A stretch of 64,000 nt of DNA. Origin: Geodermatophilaceae bacterium URHA0031. GTDB taxonomy: Bacteria; Actinomycetota; Actinomycetes; Mycobacteriales; Geodermatophilaceae. The DNA lies in assembly GCA_000620205.1 (NCBI GenBank), contig JHVP01000004.1:480424-544423 (forward strand), read 5' to 3'. Below the pieces are notes generated by a model that was not told the DNA's origin, did no database searches, and was given only the letters and a program-made list of their open reading frames with translations. A program made the translations under genes and the position numbers. This document shows, piece by piece, positions 45,416 to 54,141 of this stretch (within the stretch, counting starts at the first letter, position 1; the number at the start of each line of letters is the position of its first letter).

Positions 45416-45879
45416 AGCCCTGCCTGGTCCAGCGCGCTCTGCAGTGACTCGACGTAGCCGTCACTGGTGTACGTGGCGCCGCTGACCATGTCGATGTCGG
45501 CGCTCTGCGCGTCCAGCGTCTCCTGCACGAGAGTGGGCAGCGCGCGGGCGTTGATCTGCTGGTCCTTGCCGTTGTCGCTCGGGTAGTCGATCACCGAGAC
45601 ATCGGCGATCGTGCCGTTGGCGACGGTGATCTCCACCTGCACCGGCCCGTACTTCGTCGAGGCCGCGTCGCCGGTGACGGTGGTCGCCGCCGAGGTGGAC
45701 GAGCCCGACGAGGCCGCGCTCGGCGCGCCGGCGGCGGTCGAACCCGGGGCGCTGGAGACGGGCGCGACGACGGAGGACTCCGCGCTCGCCTCCGCCGTCG
45801 ACGAGGTGGACGTGTGGTAGCCGAAGAGCAGCATGAGCACGGTAAGGGTGCTCATGAGCCAGAGGACGATCTTCTTCAT
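45412..45879 (-). CDS. Secreted FMN-binding domain protein
   Basis: A 155-residue protein with an N-terminal anchor (KKIVLWLMSTLTVLMLLFGY), a Ser/Ala/Thr-rich linker to about 70, and an FMN_bind domain with YGPVQVEITVANGTIADVSV, SDNGKDQQINARALPTL, and the covalent flavin motif SGATYTS (Thr at about 136). It carries one covalently bound FMN outside the membrane and would take electrons from the ferric-reductase-like protein. ATG 45879 is used; in-frame GTG 45888 and TTG 45891 are possible. The ApbE gene that should load it is broken immediately downstream. Confidence 0.93.
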   Translation of the reverse strand: MKKIVLWLMSTLTVLMLLFGYHTSTSSTAEASAESSVVAPVSSAPGSTAAGAPSAASSGSSTSAATTVTGDAASTKYGPVQVEITVANGTIADVSVIDYPSDNGKDQQINARALPTLVQETLDAQSADIDMVSGATYTSDGYVESLQSALDQAGL

Positions 45880-45884
45880 CGCGG

Positions 45885-46310
45885 TCACCAACCAAAGCTC
45901 TCGACGTGGAATCGGTCAGCGGGGACGCCGGCGGCCCCGGTCGTGCGGCGGACTCGTCGGCCCAAGGCTGCGGGCCGCAGACGTAGACGTCCCGGTCGGC
46001 GATGTCGGGCACCCACCAGGTCGGCGCGGCCAGGTCGTCCGCATCGCCGACGCCGTCCCCGAGCCAGGAATCCGGCGGCCGCCGGTGCCCCGGCAGCCAG
46101 AGCACGTTGAGCCCGCGGTCGGCGGCGAGTTCCTCGAACTCGTGCTGGAACAGCGGCTGCCGGAGAACCGGAAGAGCAGCGGGGCCTCGCCGGGCGCGTA
46201 GTCCAGCGCCTCCGCCAGTGCCCGCAGCGGTATGACCCCGACGCCGGCGCCGAGGAGGGTTTGCCGGGCGGATCGGTGGACCGCCGGTGCAGACAGGGAG
46301 CTGATGACCA
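45885..46310 (-). pseudogene. Ferredoxin-reductase-like protein, C-terminal fragment with frameshifts
   Basis: Pieces match the end of the intact 43372-44727 protein: LLGAGVGVIPLRALAEALDY with APGEAPLLFRFS (about 46300-46170), then QHEFEELAADRGLNVLWLPG and DIADRDVYVCGPQPWADE in a second frame, and VRRTTGAAGVPADRFHVESF in a third, ending just before the FMN-binding gene. The membrane half and FAD site are missing, and at least two frameshifts break the rest. Confidence 0.75.
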
Positions 46311-46910
46311 CGGGCTCAGCCTCCCCGGACGACGGGGCTGCGTCGTCGTCCGGCGGCAGGCTCGCGCCCTGCTCCCGCCGCTGTACCTGTACGCACCTCC
46401 GGCCGCCGGGGAGCCTGCCGCTGGACGACGATGGCGCACTTCCGCGAGGGAGAGGGTCGTCGCCATCGTGCTGTTCGCCGTCCTGGTCACCCTGGTTGTC
46501 CACGCGGTGTAGGAGGGCGGCCACGGTGAGGACTTCGGCGACCGACGTAGAGCTGCCGCACGCCGCGACATCTCATGCCGCGAGGTCCACTCCGCCCCCT
46601 ACTGCGGATGCCGTACCGCCATAGCCTACGACTGGACGACGACGGGACGCCGGGCGCAGAGCACGCTGAGCCCGTGCCCACCGAACCGATCGCCAGGCCG
46701 CGGTGAAGCACCACGGGCCGCAGGACCGCGCTCGTGGTCACGGCTCGTGCTCGCGCTGAGCGCCTGACCCGGCGGACCTCCGCCACCGGTTCAGTCCGCT
46801 CCGTGCGCCCAGGAACGTCCAGCGACCGCCCGTGTCACCGCCGGCCTGGTCGTGGTCCGTCCACGACCGCAGCACACCGCACCACCTCGACCAGCAAGGG
46901 ACACCACCAG
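46311..46910. other. Decayed intergenic region
   Basis: No intact gene. A short frame on the plus strand near 46443-46512 ends RVVAIVLFAVLVTLVVHAV, a single hydrophobic helix, but has no clear start or ribosome-binding site. The rest holds no recognisable family. Confidence 0.4.
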
Positions 46911-47822
46911 ATGAGTGACGGACGCATCGTCGTCTCCGGCTTGACCAAGCAGTACCGGACCGTGACGGCCGTGGACGACCTGTCCTTCACGGTCGAGCCA
47001 GGTCGGGTGACCGGCTTCCTCGGCCCGAACGGCGCAGGCAAGACCACCAGCCTGCGGATGCTGCTCGACCTGGTCGTCCCGACCAGCGGCACCGCGACCA
47101 TCGGCGGCCACCGGTACGTCGACCTGCCCGAACCCACCCGCGTCGTCGGCGCCGTGCTGGAGGCCTCCGCGGCCCATGCCGGGCGCACCGGACGCAACCA
47201 CCTGCGGGCCAACTGCATCGCCGCTGGCCTCCCGCTGAGCCGCGCCGACGAGGTCCTCGAGCTGGTCGGACTCACGCCGGCAGCAGACCGGAAGTTCAAG
47301 GGCTACTCACTCGGCATGCGCCAACGCCTGGGCATCGCCGCCGCGATGCTCGGCGACCCGGCCGTCCTCGTCCTGGACGAGCCCGCCAACGGCCTGGACC
47401 CCGAGGGCATCCGCTGGATGCGCGAGCTGCTGCGCGGACTGGCCGCCGAGGGCCGCACCGTCCTGGTCTCCAGTCACCTGCTCAACGAGATGCAGGCCCT
47501 CGCCGACGACGTTGTCATCGTCGCCGCCGGTCGGCTGGTCCGACAGGGCCCGGTCGCCGACGTCGTCTCCTCCCTGTCCGACGGCGATCACGTCGAGGTG
47601 TTCACCCCGGAGCCGGAGAAGCTCCGGGCCGCCTTGCAGGGTCTCGGCGCTTCGGTCACCGCGGACGGCGGCGGCTCGCTGGCGGTCGCGGGAGTGACCG
47701 CTGCCGTGATCGGACGCGCCGCGCACGCCGCGGACGTGGTCCTCCACCAGCTGCGTACCGAACACCCCGACCTCGAAGAGGTCTTCCTCCAGCTGACCCA
47801 CGGAAAGGCCGCGATCCGATGA
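46911..47822 (+). CDS. ABC-2 exporter, ATP-binding protein
   Basis: A 303-residue ATPase. Walker A GPNGAGKTT (about 38-46), Q-loop region LLDLVVP, signature YSLGMRQRLGIAAAMLG in place of LSGGQ, Walker B VLVLDEPANGLDP, and the switch His in VLVSSHLLNEM. It is of the DRI/antibiotic-type (NatA/BcrA) class, with a C-terminal extension (about 220-300). ATG 46911 has AAGGGA upstream. The last 4 bases overlap the permease start (ATGA), so the two are coupled and form one exporter. Substrate is unknown. Confidence 0.94.
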   Translation: MSDGRIVVSGLTKQYRTVTAVDDLSFTVEPGRVTGFLGPNGAGKTTSLRMLLDLVVPTSGTATIGGHRYVDLPEPTRVVGAVLEASAAHAGRTGRNHLRANCIAAGLPLSRADEVLELVGLTPAADRKFKGYSLGMRQRLGIAAAMLGDPAVLVLDEPANGLDPEGIRWMRELLRGLAAEGRTVLVSSHLLNEMQALADDVVIVAAGRLVRQGPVADVVSSLSDGDHVEVFTPEPEKLRAALQGLGASVTADGGGSLAVAGVTAAVIGRAAHAADVVLHQLRTEHPDLEEVFLQLTHGKAAIR

Positions 47823-48703
47823 TGCGTCTCATCCGCGCTGAGCTGTTCAAGCTCCGCACGACCAACACCTGGTGGCTGTTCGCCGTGGCCACCGTGGTCA
47901 GCACCACGGTCGTCCTGGTGGTCAACTGCGTTAACGCGCACGCGCTGCTCGGAACACTCGACCAGTACCTCACGGCGCACAGCCACGGCAACGCCGTCGC
48001 AGACATGCCCCCGGAGTTCCTCGCCCGGCTCACCGCGGAGTGGACGTCGGGACACGACGTGGTCACCCAGGCCGCCACCATCTTCACCTCCGGCCAGCTG
48101 ATCGGTGTCCTGCTCGCCTGCCTGCTCGGCATCGTCCTGATCACCGGCGAGTACCACCACCAGACCGCCACCACCACCTTCGTGCTCACCCCGCGCCGGA
48201 CGGTCGTCGTCGCCAGCAAGCTCGTCACCGCGATCTTCGTCGCGGCCCTGTCCTGGGTCGTGTCGACAGTCATCAGCCTGGTCGCCGGCGTGGCGTTCCT
48301 CAGCAACCAGGGGTACAGCAGCCAGCTCGACCACTGGTCCGTCGTCCGGGCGGTGCTGCTCAACCTGGCTGCCTACGCCTTGTGGGCCGTGTTCGGCATC
48401 GGCCTGGGCGCCGTCATCCGCAGCCAGCTCGCGGCCACCGTCACCGCCACGGTGCTGTACCTGGCGGGGACGGCCGCAGCCGCCAGCTTCTTCGAGCTGA
48501 TCAACACCTACGTGATCAAGCACGACTGGGTCCTGACTGCTCAGGTCATCGTCCCCTCCGTCGCCTCGGCGGTCATGGTCTCCCCCGCCAAGACGTTCAC
48601 CGAGAGCCCGTCGCAGTGGGTGGGCGCCGCCGTCCTGATCGGCTACGGGATCGCGGCCGGTCCGATCGGCATGTTGCTCCTGCGCCGCCGCGACGTCGCC
48701 TAA
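47819..48703 (+). CDS. ABC-2 exporter, permease protein
   Basis: A 294-residue membrane protein with six helices. The opening MRLIRAELFKLRTTNTWWLF is typical for ABC-2 permeases. A large extracellular loop lies after helix 1 (about residues 45-85), and GEYHHQTATTTFVLTPRRTV follows helix 2, as in BcrB-like proteins. It forms the membrane pore for the ATPase encoded by 46911-47822. The stop is followed 26 bases later by a long hairpin that probably ends the transcript. Confidence 0.9.
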   Translation: MMRLIRAELFKLRTTNTWWLFAVATVVSTTVVLVVNCVNAHALLGTLDQYLTAHSHGNAVADMPPEFLARLTAEWTSGHDVVTQAATIFTSGQLIGVLLACLLGIVLITGEYHHQTATTTFVLTPRRTVVVASKLVTAIFVAALSWVVSTVISLVAGVAFLSNQGYSSQLDHWSVVRAVLLNLAAYALWAVFGIGLGAVIRSQLAATVTATVLYLAGTAAAASFFELINTYVIKHDWVLTAQVIVPSVASAVMVSPAKTFTESPSQWVGAAVLIGYGIAAGPIGMLLLRRRDVA

Positions 48704-48728
48704 TCACGGGTGAGGGCCGACTGAGCCG

Positions 48729-48767
48729 CTGGGTGCTGGGCGGACGCACGGTCCACCCAGCACCCAG
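48729..48767 (+). terminator. Probable hairpin terminator of the ABC operon
   Basis: CTGGGTGCTGGG (48729-48740) pairs perfectly with CCCAGCACCCAG (48756-48767) across a 15-base loop, with additional GG/CC pairing inside. No U run follows, as usual for actinobacterial terminators. Confidence 0.65.
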
Positions 48768-49087
48768 GACCCCACATCGGCGGTGTGCCGCGATCCTCAG
48801 CGGCATCCGAAGTGGCGCTCCCGTAGCTCCGCGCGACTGCACTGCCTCAGCTCCGCGCGGGCCAGTCGTGCCTGTCGCACGGGGCCGCCTCAGACCGGCC
48901 ACTCAGCGACCACTCTCGGTTGAGAGGCGGCGGCCCAACACCAACGAGCGGCGAGCGCCCGGGCACTTCCGCCATCCCGCTACTCCCAAGGCAGTGAGTG
49001 CGAAGCTTGGGACGACCGTCTGCGAGATCGCCCCGAGCACCGGCCGGGTGCCAGCTGCACCGCCCGGAACGCCAAAGGCATGGTCCC
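48768..49087. other. Intergenic region
   Basis: No gene or RNA recognised between the ABC operon and the membrane-protein remnant on the opposite strand. Confidence 0.5.
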
Positions 49088-49826
49088 TCAGGGGTGCGCC
49101 GACGCGCCTGGAGGCCTCTCGAACCGGCCGAAGTCGTCGTTCTTCCAGCTGGACGCGGCCGGCAGGACGAGAGCCGCGGTCACGGCGGCGACCGCCACGG
49201 TCAGGACGAGGACGGCGACGCGCGCGGTCCGGCCCGGCACCGGGCCGGCTGCGGCGGGGTGCTCCTTGCGCCGGCCCGACACCAGCATCAGCGCAGGCAC
49301 GAGGCGGGCGAGCACGTGTAGGCCGGCCACCACGTCAAAGAAAACGAACATGGCCTGGTGGAGAGACACCCAGTCACCCAAGAGCGGTATGGCACTGCTG
49401 CGACTGCGCTGCTCACCGAGCGCGATCAAGGTCAGCCCGGAGCCCAGCAGCGCCAGCGTCGCCAGGACGACGAACGGGCCCAGGATGCGCAGCAGCACGA
49501 TCGGCGGCCCCGCCGCCCGGTACGTCCGTCCCCGCGCGTAGTAGCGCAGCATCCGCCAGCCGTTGACCGCCGTCTTCAGCAGGGCGGGCGGTACGAGCAG
49601 CACACCGATCACCACGTGCCAGCTGACCAGCCCCCGCACGTCGAGGAGCGTGACCAGCTCCGCGAGGAAGAGCACGAGGAGCAGTAGGCCGGTCCAGGCG
49701 GTGAGCCGGGCGTTGCCGGCCGGACCGCCGGCCCGCCCGGTAACCGCGTCGCTGCGGTACGAGCGGCCGGTGGCCTCGTCGACGAGTTCGGTGGCGAGCT
49801 TGGGGAGGACCGCTAGACGCTAGGAC
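49088..49826 (-). pseudogene. Paralogue of the 9722 membrane protein, start lost
   Basis: Frame open from about 49826 to the stop at 49088. It matches the 9722 product along its length: ELVDEATGRSYRSDAV, GGPAGNARLTAWTGLLLLV, AELVTLLDVRGLVSWHVVIG, KTAVNGWRMLRYYARGR and SLHQAMFVFFDVVAGLHVLA. Upstream of LPKLATEL the frame meets a stop (49830 region) without ATG, GTG or TTG. The first available start is GTG 49675, inside the first helix. Either the 5' end is lost or an unusual start is used. The body shows no frameshift, so decay is recent. Confidence 0.65.
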
Positions 49827-50181
49827 CATTCGGCGGCTGCCACCCGGTAGGCGCGCCATCCGCCGGAACGCGGTGACCTGCCGACCGGCGGCCGAACATG
49901 CGCCTCGGACATGTTCGTCACGCGACGCGCGAACTCGGCGTTCGCCAGCGTCTCGACGACTCCCACGGCGCTCGTGTCAACGTCCTCGGCCGCGCTCCCA
50001 GACCCTCACGGGCGAAGGCGAGCGAAGCACAACAAGCAAGGACAACGGACGACCTTGACGCCATGCTCGGCCGTCGCCGGGGCCCGGCCCAGCGACAAGT
50101 CATGCACGGCACTGACCTCGGTCGTCGACCCAGCTGTCCATCTGAAGCTGTCATCGAACCGGCCCTGACCTTCGGGCCGAC
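49827..50181. other. Intergenic region
   Basis: No gene recognised. Lies between two remnants, the membrane-protein copy and the TetR fragment. Confidence 0.5.
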
Positions 50182-50440
50182 TCATGGCTTCTCGACACCG
50201 AGACAGGCGAAGGCCGACCGGGTCAGCACGACGACGACGTCGTCCCTGGGCAGGCCGCTGTCATAGGTGGCAACCGACTGGACTGCTGCGATGGCGGCGT
50301 GCACGGACGCCCGCGCGACTCCGTCGGTCAGCTCGGGGCGCAGCTCGGCCAGCACGTGCACCCACTCCTCGACGTAATGGCGCTGCAGACGGCGCAGCCG
50401 GCGCCGGTCCGCTTCAGGCAGGCCTTCAGTGGTCGACGGT
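50182..50440 (-). pseudogene. TetR-family regulator, C-terminal fragment
   Basis: Reads RRRLRRLQRHYVEEWVHVLA, RPELTDGVARASVHAAIAAV and VVVVLTRSAFACLGV, matching the ligand-binding end of TetR-type regulators of fatty-acid or steroid catabolism. The N-terminal helix-turn-helix is absent; the frame ahead is unrelated. It is divergent from the acyl-CoA synthetase gene, the kind of neighbour such regulators control. Confidence 0.65.
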
Positions 50441-50492
50441 TCACTCCCAACGACGCCGAGCGACGACGCCGGTGCGGGGACGAGGAGCACGC

Positions 50493-51848
50493 GTGGTCAT
50501 CGACGTGGACAGCCTGTACGACCGCCGGGCCGACGACCGGTGGAACCGGACGAGCGTCGGCGACGTGCTGGAACGGCTGACGTACAGCCGCCCGGACCGG
50601 GTGGCGATCACCGGCTGGCGCGGCGCCTTCGGCGACCCGGCCTTCGAGCGGCTGACCTACCGGGAGGCCGCCACCGTCGTGGAGCGGGTAAGCATGACGC
50701 CCTTGGGCAGCGCCGTGGTCCCCGAGGTGAAGAGGATCTCCCAGATGTCGTCGCCGTGGACCGTGGCCGCGGCGTCGGACGTCGGCTGGGCGGCCACGAA
50801 GTCGGCGAACGCGAGGCTGTCCTCGACCGGGCCGCCGCCGATCGTGGAGGCCGACCTGGTGCAGGTGGCCTTCCTGCCGGTCGTCTACCACGTGGCCGAC
50901 CAGTGCCTGAGCCTGTCGGCGTTCCTGTCCGGTGGTCGGCTGGTGATCGGTCGCCGCCCGGTGCCCGCGGAGATGGCTGCGGCCGTCCAGCGCGAGCAGG
51001 CCACCTCGATCTGGGGCGGTTCACCCCAGCTGGTCAAGGCGTTCGCCGCCGAGCTGGCCGCCCTGGTCGGCACCGGTCCGCGGAGCTCGCTGCGCGTGGT
51101 GGTCTACGGCTGGGGCGCCCTCGAAGCCGGCGTCCGGGCTTCGCTGCACGACAGCTGTGGTGACCAGCCGTCGTTGATGGGCATCTTCGGGCAGACCGAG
51201 GCGATCAGCTGCCACCGGTTCTGGCCGGCGACCGAGGAGGCCAAGGTGGCTGCGGCCGGCACCTCGCTGAACTACGTGGGCATCCCCAACCCGCTGCTGG
51301 CCTCGATCGTGATGGACGTCGACGGCAGCTCGCTGATGGACTCCCCGGGAGTCCCCGGCGAGGCGGTCTACCGCTCGCCGGCCGTGACGGCCGGCTACTA
51401 CAAGGACCGCGCCGCGACCGAGGAGGCGTTCCGGTACGGCTGGTTCCACTCCGGCGACAGCTGCGTCGTCGACGAGGACGGCTTGCGGATCATGGTCGAC
51501 CGGTACAAGGACATCATTAAGAGCGGCGGGGAGAACGTGTCCAGCCTGCGGGTGGAGGCGCTGCTGCACGAACACCCCGAGGTCAGCAGAGCCGCCGTCG
51601 TCGGGCTGCGGCACGACCGATGGGGAGAGGCCGTCACGGCAGTCGTGGTCCGTGCACCGGCGGCCACCATCTCTGAACGGGAGCTCGTCGACTGGTGCCG
51701 GGAGCGGCTCGCCGGCTTCGAGACGCCCAAGGCAGTCGTGTTCGCTGACGCGCTGCCCGAGACGGTCGGCGGCAAGGTGCGCAAGTACAAGCTCCGCACG
51801 GCGATGGCCGGGCTCTTCGAAGAGGCCGCCGGCGAGCGACCGCAGTGA
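50493..51848 (+). pseudogene. Acyl-CoA synthetase with an internally inverted AMP-binding segment
   Basis: From GTG 50493 (GGAG upstream) an open frame of 451 codons has a normal start (FERLTYREAATVVERV) and normal second half: VQVAFLPVVYHVADQ, GIFGQTEAIS, WFHSGDSCVVDEDG, VDRYKDIIKSGGENV with the hinge, and catalytic Lys region TVGGKVRKYKL. But between about 50690 and 50838 the segment reads backwards: on the minus strand it encodes AFADFVAAQPTSDAA, then ILFTSGTTALPKGVML, the AMP-binding P-loop. About 70 residues normally preceding it are also missing. The frame happens to stay open. Without the P-loop on the coding strand it cannot adenylate. Confidence 0.8.
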
Positions 51849-52007
51849 GGTCGTGCCGGCCCTCGGCCAGTCGCAACGGCTCAGCGGCTGCTGTCAGTGA
51901 GCCAGGGGGTCTCCCCCCGGACCGTCCAGCGTGAGGCGGCTGCTGGTGCGCTCGACGACGAGTCCGCCGACGGGCTCGTCGACGGACGCCGGGGCGCGCC
52001 ATGCCGG

Positions 52008-53021
52008 TCATGCGGTGCGCACCTCCTCGATGCGCACCGGCCGGTGTTCTCGCGCCGACCGGGCGCAGGCCTCGGCGATCCAGTCCGCCTCCAGCCCGTC
52101 GGCGACCGTGCACGGCGAGGGCCGGTCTCCGGCGACGACCTCGAGGAAGGCCTCGAACTGCGCCCGGAAGGCCGGCTGGAACCGGTCCATGAAGAACCGG
52201 TGCGGCGGGCCGGCCGGGAACTTCACCCCAGGTTCGGTGGCGCGGATCGGCCACCCGTCGTCGATCCCCGCGCCGACGCTGTCCTCCGAGCCGTGGACCT
52301 CCAGCCGCACGTCGTAGCCGCGGCCGTTGTAGCGGGTGTTCGACACGATGCCCAGGGCACCGTCGGCGAAGGTGACGATGGCGGCGGACGTGTCGACGTC
52401 GCCGTAGCGGCGGAAGAAGTCCGCGCCTCGGTTGCTGCCGGTGGCGTAGACCTCGACGGCCTCCTGGCCGGTGACCCAGCGGATGGCGTCGAAGTCGTGC
52501 ACGCCGCAGTCGCGGAACATCCCTCCGGACACCGCCACGTACTCGGGCGGCGGGGGCGCCGGGTCGAGCGTGGTGGAGCGGACCGTGGTGATCCAGCCGA
52601 GCTCACCGCTGACGACGGCAGCTCGTGCCGCGGCGATGGCGGCGTCGTAGCGGCGCTGGAACCCCATCTGGACCGGCACGGTCGAGCCGGCGAGCCGGCG
52701 GAGCAGCTCGGCCCCAGCCGCCCCGGACTGCGCCACCGGCTTCTCGCACAGCGTCGGCAGCCCGGCCTCGACGCAGGCGAGGACGAGCTCGGGGTGCGCG
52801 TCGGTCCCCGCCGCGACGACGACGCCGTCCACGCCGGAGCCGAGCAACGCCTCCAGTGAGTCGACGCCCTCGACGCCGTCCAACCGATGACGGTCGACGA
52901 CCTGTGTCGTCCTGTCGGGGACCGGGTCGGTCACCACCAGCGACTTGATCGCCGGGATGCCGACCAGCGTGCGCGCGTGGAACGCGCCGATCCTGCCGAG
53001 CCCGATGAGTCCGATCCGCAT
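52008..53021 (-). CDS. Gfo/Idh/MocA family dehydrogenase
   Basis: A 337-residue NAD(P)-dependent sugar/cyclitol dehydrogenase. Rossmann start RIGLIGLGRIGAFHAR, the CEKPVA motif at about 93, QMGFQRRYD, and the catalytic GGMFRDCGVHDFDAIRW segment with Asp and His. Resembles inositol 2-dehydrogenases (IolG-like) more than glucose-fructose oxidoreductases. ATG 53021 has GAAGGGG upstream. It is the last gene of the minus-strand catabolic operon, 37 bases after the preceding dehydrogenase. Substrate is inferred from context to be a polyol or keto-sugar. Confidence 0.92.
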   Translation of the reverse strand: MRIGLIGLGRIGAFHARTLVGIPAIKSLVVTDPVPDRTTQVVDRHRLDGVEGVDSLEALLGSGVDGVVVAAGTDAHPELVLACVEAGLPTLCEKPVAQSGAAGAELLRRLAGSTVPVQMGFQRRYDAAIAAARAAVVSGELGWITTVRSTTLDPAPPPPEYVAVSGGMFRDCGVHDFDAIRWVTGQEAVEVYATGSNRGADFFRRYGDVDTSAAIVTFADGALGIVSNTRYNGRGYDVRLEVHGSEDSVGAGIDDGWPIRATEPGVKFPAGPPHRFFMDRFQPAFRAQFEAFLEVVAGDRPSPCTVADGLEADWIAEACARSAREHRPVRIEEVRTA

Positions 53022-53058
53022 GCTGGGCCCCTTCTCGCGAGGATGGATGAGCCGTCGG

Positions 53059-54141
53059 TCAGGCGGACTCGGCCAGCGGCGTGTCCGCGCCGCGAGCCTG
53101 CTCCGAGCGGTAGCAGGCGTCCACCACCAGGGCGACCCCTAGGGCGTCGGGGACCGGAACGGCGACCGGCGCACCCGTGCGGATGCTCTCGACGAACCGG
53201 CGCATCTCGGGCCGGAAGAAGTCGATGTTGTCCAACTCCGGCAGCTCGGAGAACGTGTTTTCCTCGGTGCGCGCGAACGGGGTGGTGAAGCGGCTGGCCT
53301 CCCATGTGGTCCAGCCCCGCCCCCAGCCGTCGCGGGCGTCGGGCAGGTAGACGCGGACCGACTGCGGGAGGATGCCGACCTCGAGCAGACCGCTGGTGCC
53401 GTGGAAGGTGACTCGCGAGCTCTCGAACCACTCCAGGCGGTCGTGGACGTCGAAGTCGAAGACCACCTGCCGCTCGGGATAGGTCAGGATCACGGCGGCG
53501 GCGTCCTCGCGGCTGGAGGAGTCGGACAGCCTGGCGTACTTCCGCACCCGTGCATTGACGCTGTCCGGTCGGCCGTAGATGGACAGCAGGACGTCGAGCA
53601 TATGGCAGCCGATGATCCACAGCGCCCCGCCCATGTCGGCCGGCTGGTTGAGGTGCTGGGTCAGGTGCTCGCCGATGAGCGGGGCACCGTGAGCGCTGAC
53701 CGTGACGACGTCGCCGATCAGCCCCTCGTCGAGCAGCACCCGCGCGCGGGTCACCGAGTCGGCGAACCGCACGTTGTAGCCGACCTGCGCGATCGCCCCC
53801 GGGGCGCTCGCCGCCCCGGCCAGCTGCCGGAGATCGGCCAACGCTGCGCCGCCGGGCTTCTCGACCAGCACGGCCTTGCCGGCGTCGAGGACGCGAAGGG
53901 CCAGCGGGACCATGTCCTGGCTCTTCGAGTGCACCATGACTGCAGTGATGCGCTCGTCGGCGAGCAATTCGTCGGTGGTGACCGGCGCCAGGTCGTACTT
54001 GTCGGTGAAGTACTTCAGCCGGGGATCCTCGTCGGCGGCGGCCACGACCTGCACGCCGTCGATCTCCCGCAGCGCGCGGACCCGCGCCGAGGCGTGCGGA
54101 TGGGTGACGCCCAGCAGTCCAACGACTACGGCCTCGGTCAT
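53059..54141 (-). CDS. Gfo/Idh/MocA family dehydrogenase
   Basis: A 360-residue protein. Start VVVGLLGVTHPHASARVRAL is a variant of the Rossmann glycine motif (GLLGVTHPHA), with the VEKPGG motif near residue 95 and ALWIIGCHMLDVLL in place of the GGGxxxDxGxHxxD segment. Such THPHA-type members are a separate subgroup of the family. The substrate domain spans about 125-350. ATG 54141 has AAGGAG upstream and overlaps the maleylacetate reductase stop by 4 bases. It is flanked on both sides by operon partners. Confidence 0.9.
   Translation of the reverse strand: MTEAVVVGLLGVTHPHASARVRALREIDGVQVVAAADEDPRLKYFTDKYDLAPVTTDELLADERITAVMVHSKSQDMVPLALRVLDAGKAVLVEKPGGAALADLRQLAGAASAPGAIAQVGYNVRFADSVTRARVLLDEGLIGDVVTVSAHGAPLIGEHLTQHLNQPADMGGALWIIGCHMLDVLLSIYGRPDSVNARVRKYARLSDSSSREDAAAVILTYPERQVVFDFDVHDRLEWFESSRVTFHGTSGLLEVGILPQSVRVYLPDARDGWGRGWTTWEASRFTTPFARTEENTFSELPELDNIDFFRPEMRRFVESIRTGAPVAVPVPDALGVALVVDACYRSEQARGADTPLAESA

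Noticed and set aside
51849..52007. Possible regulator fragment (SPRTVQREAAAGALDD) after the rearranged synthetase
   Set aside because: Too short and without a secure family match.
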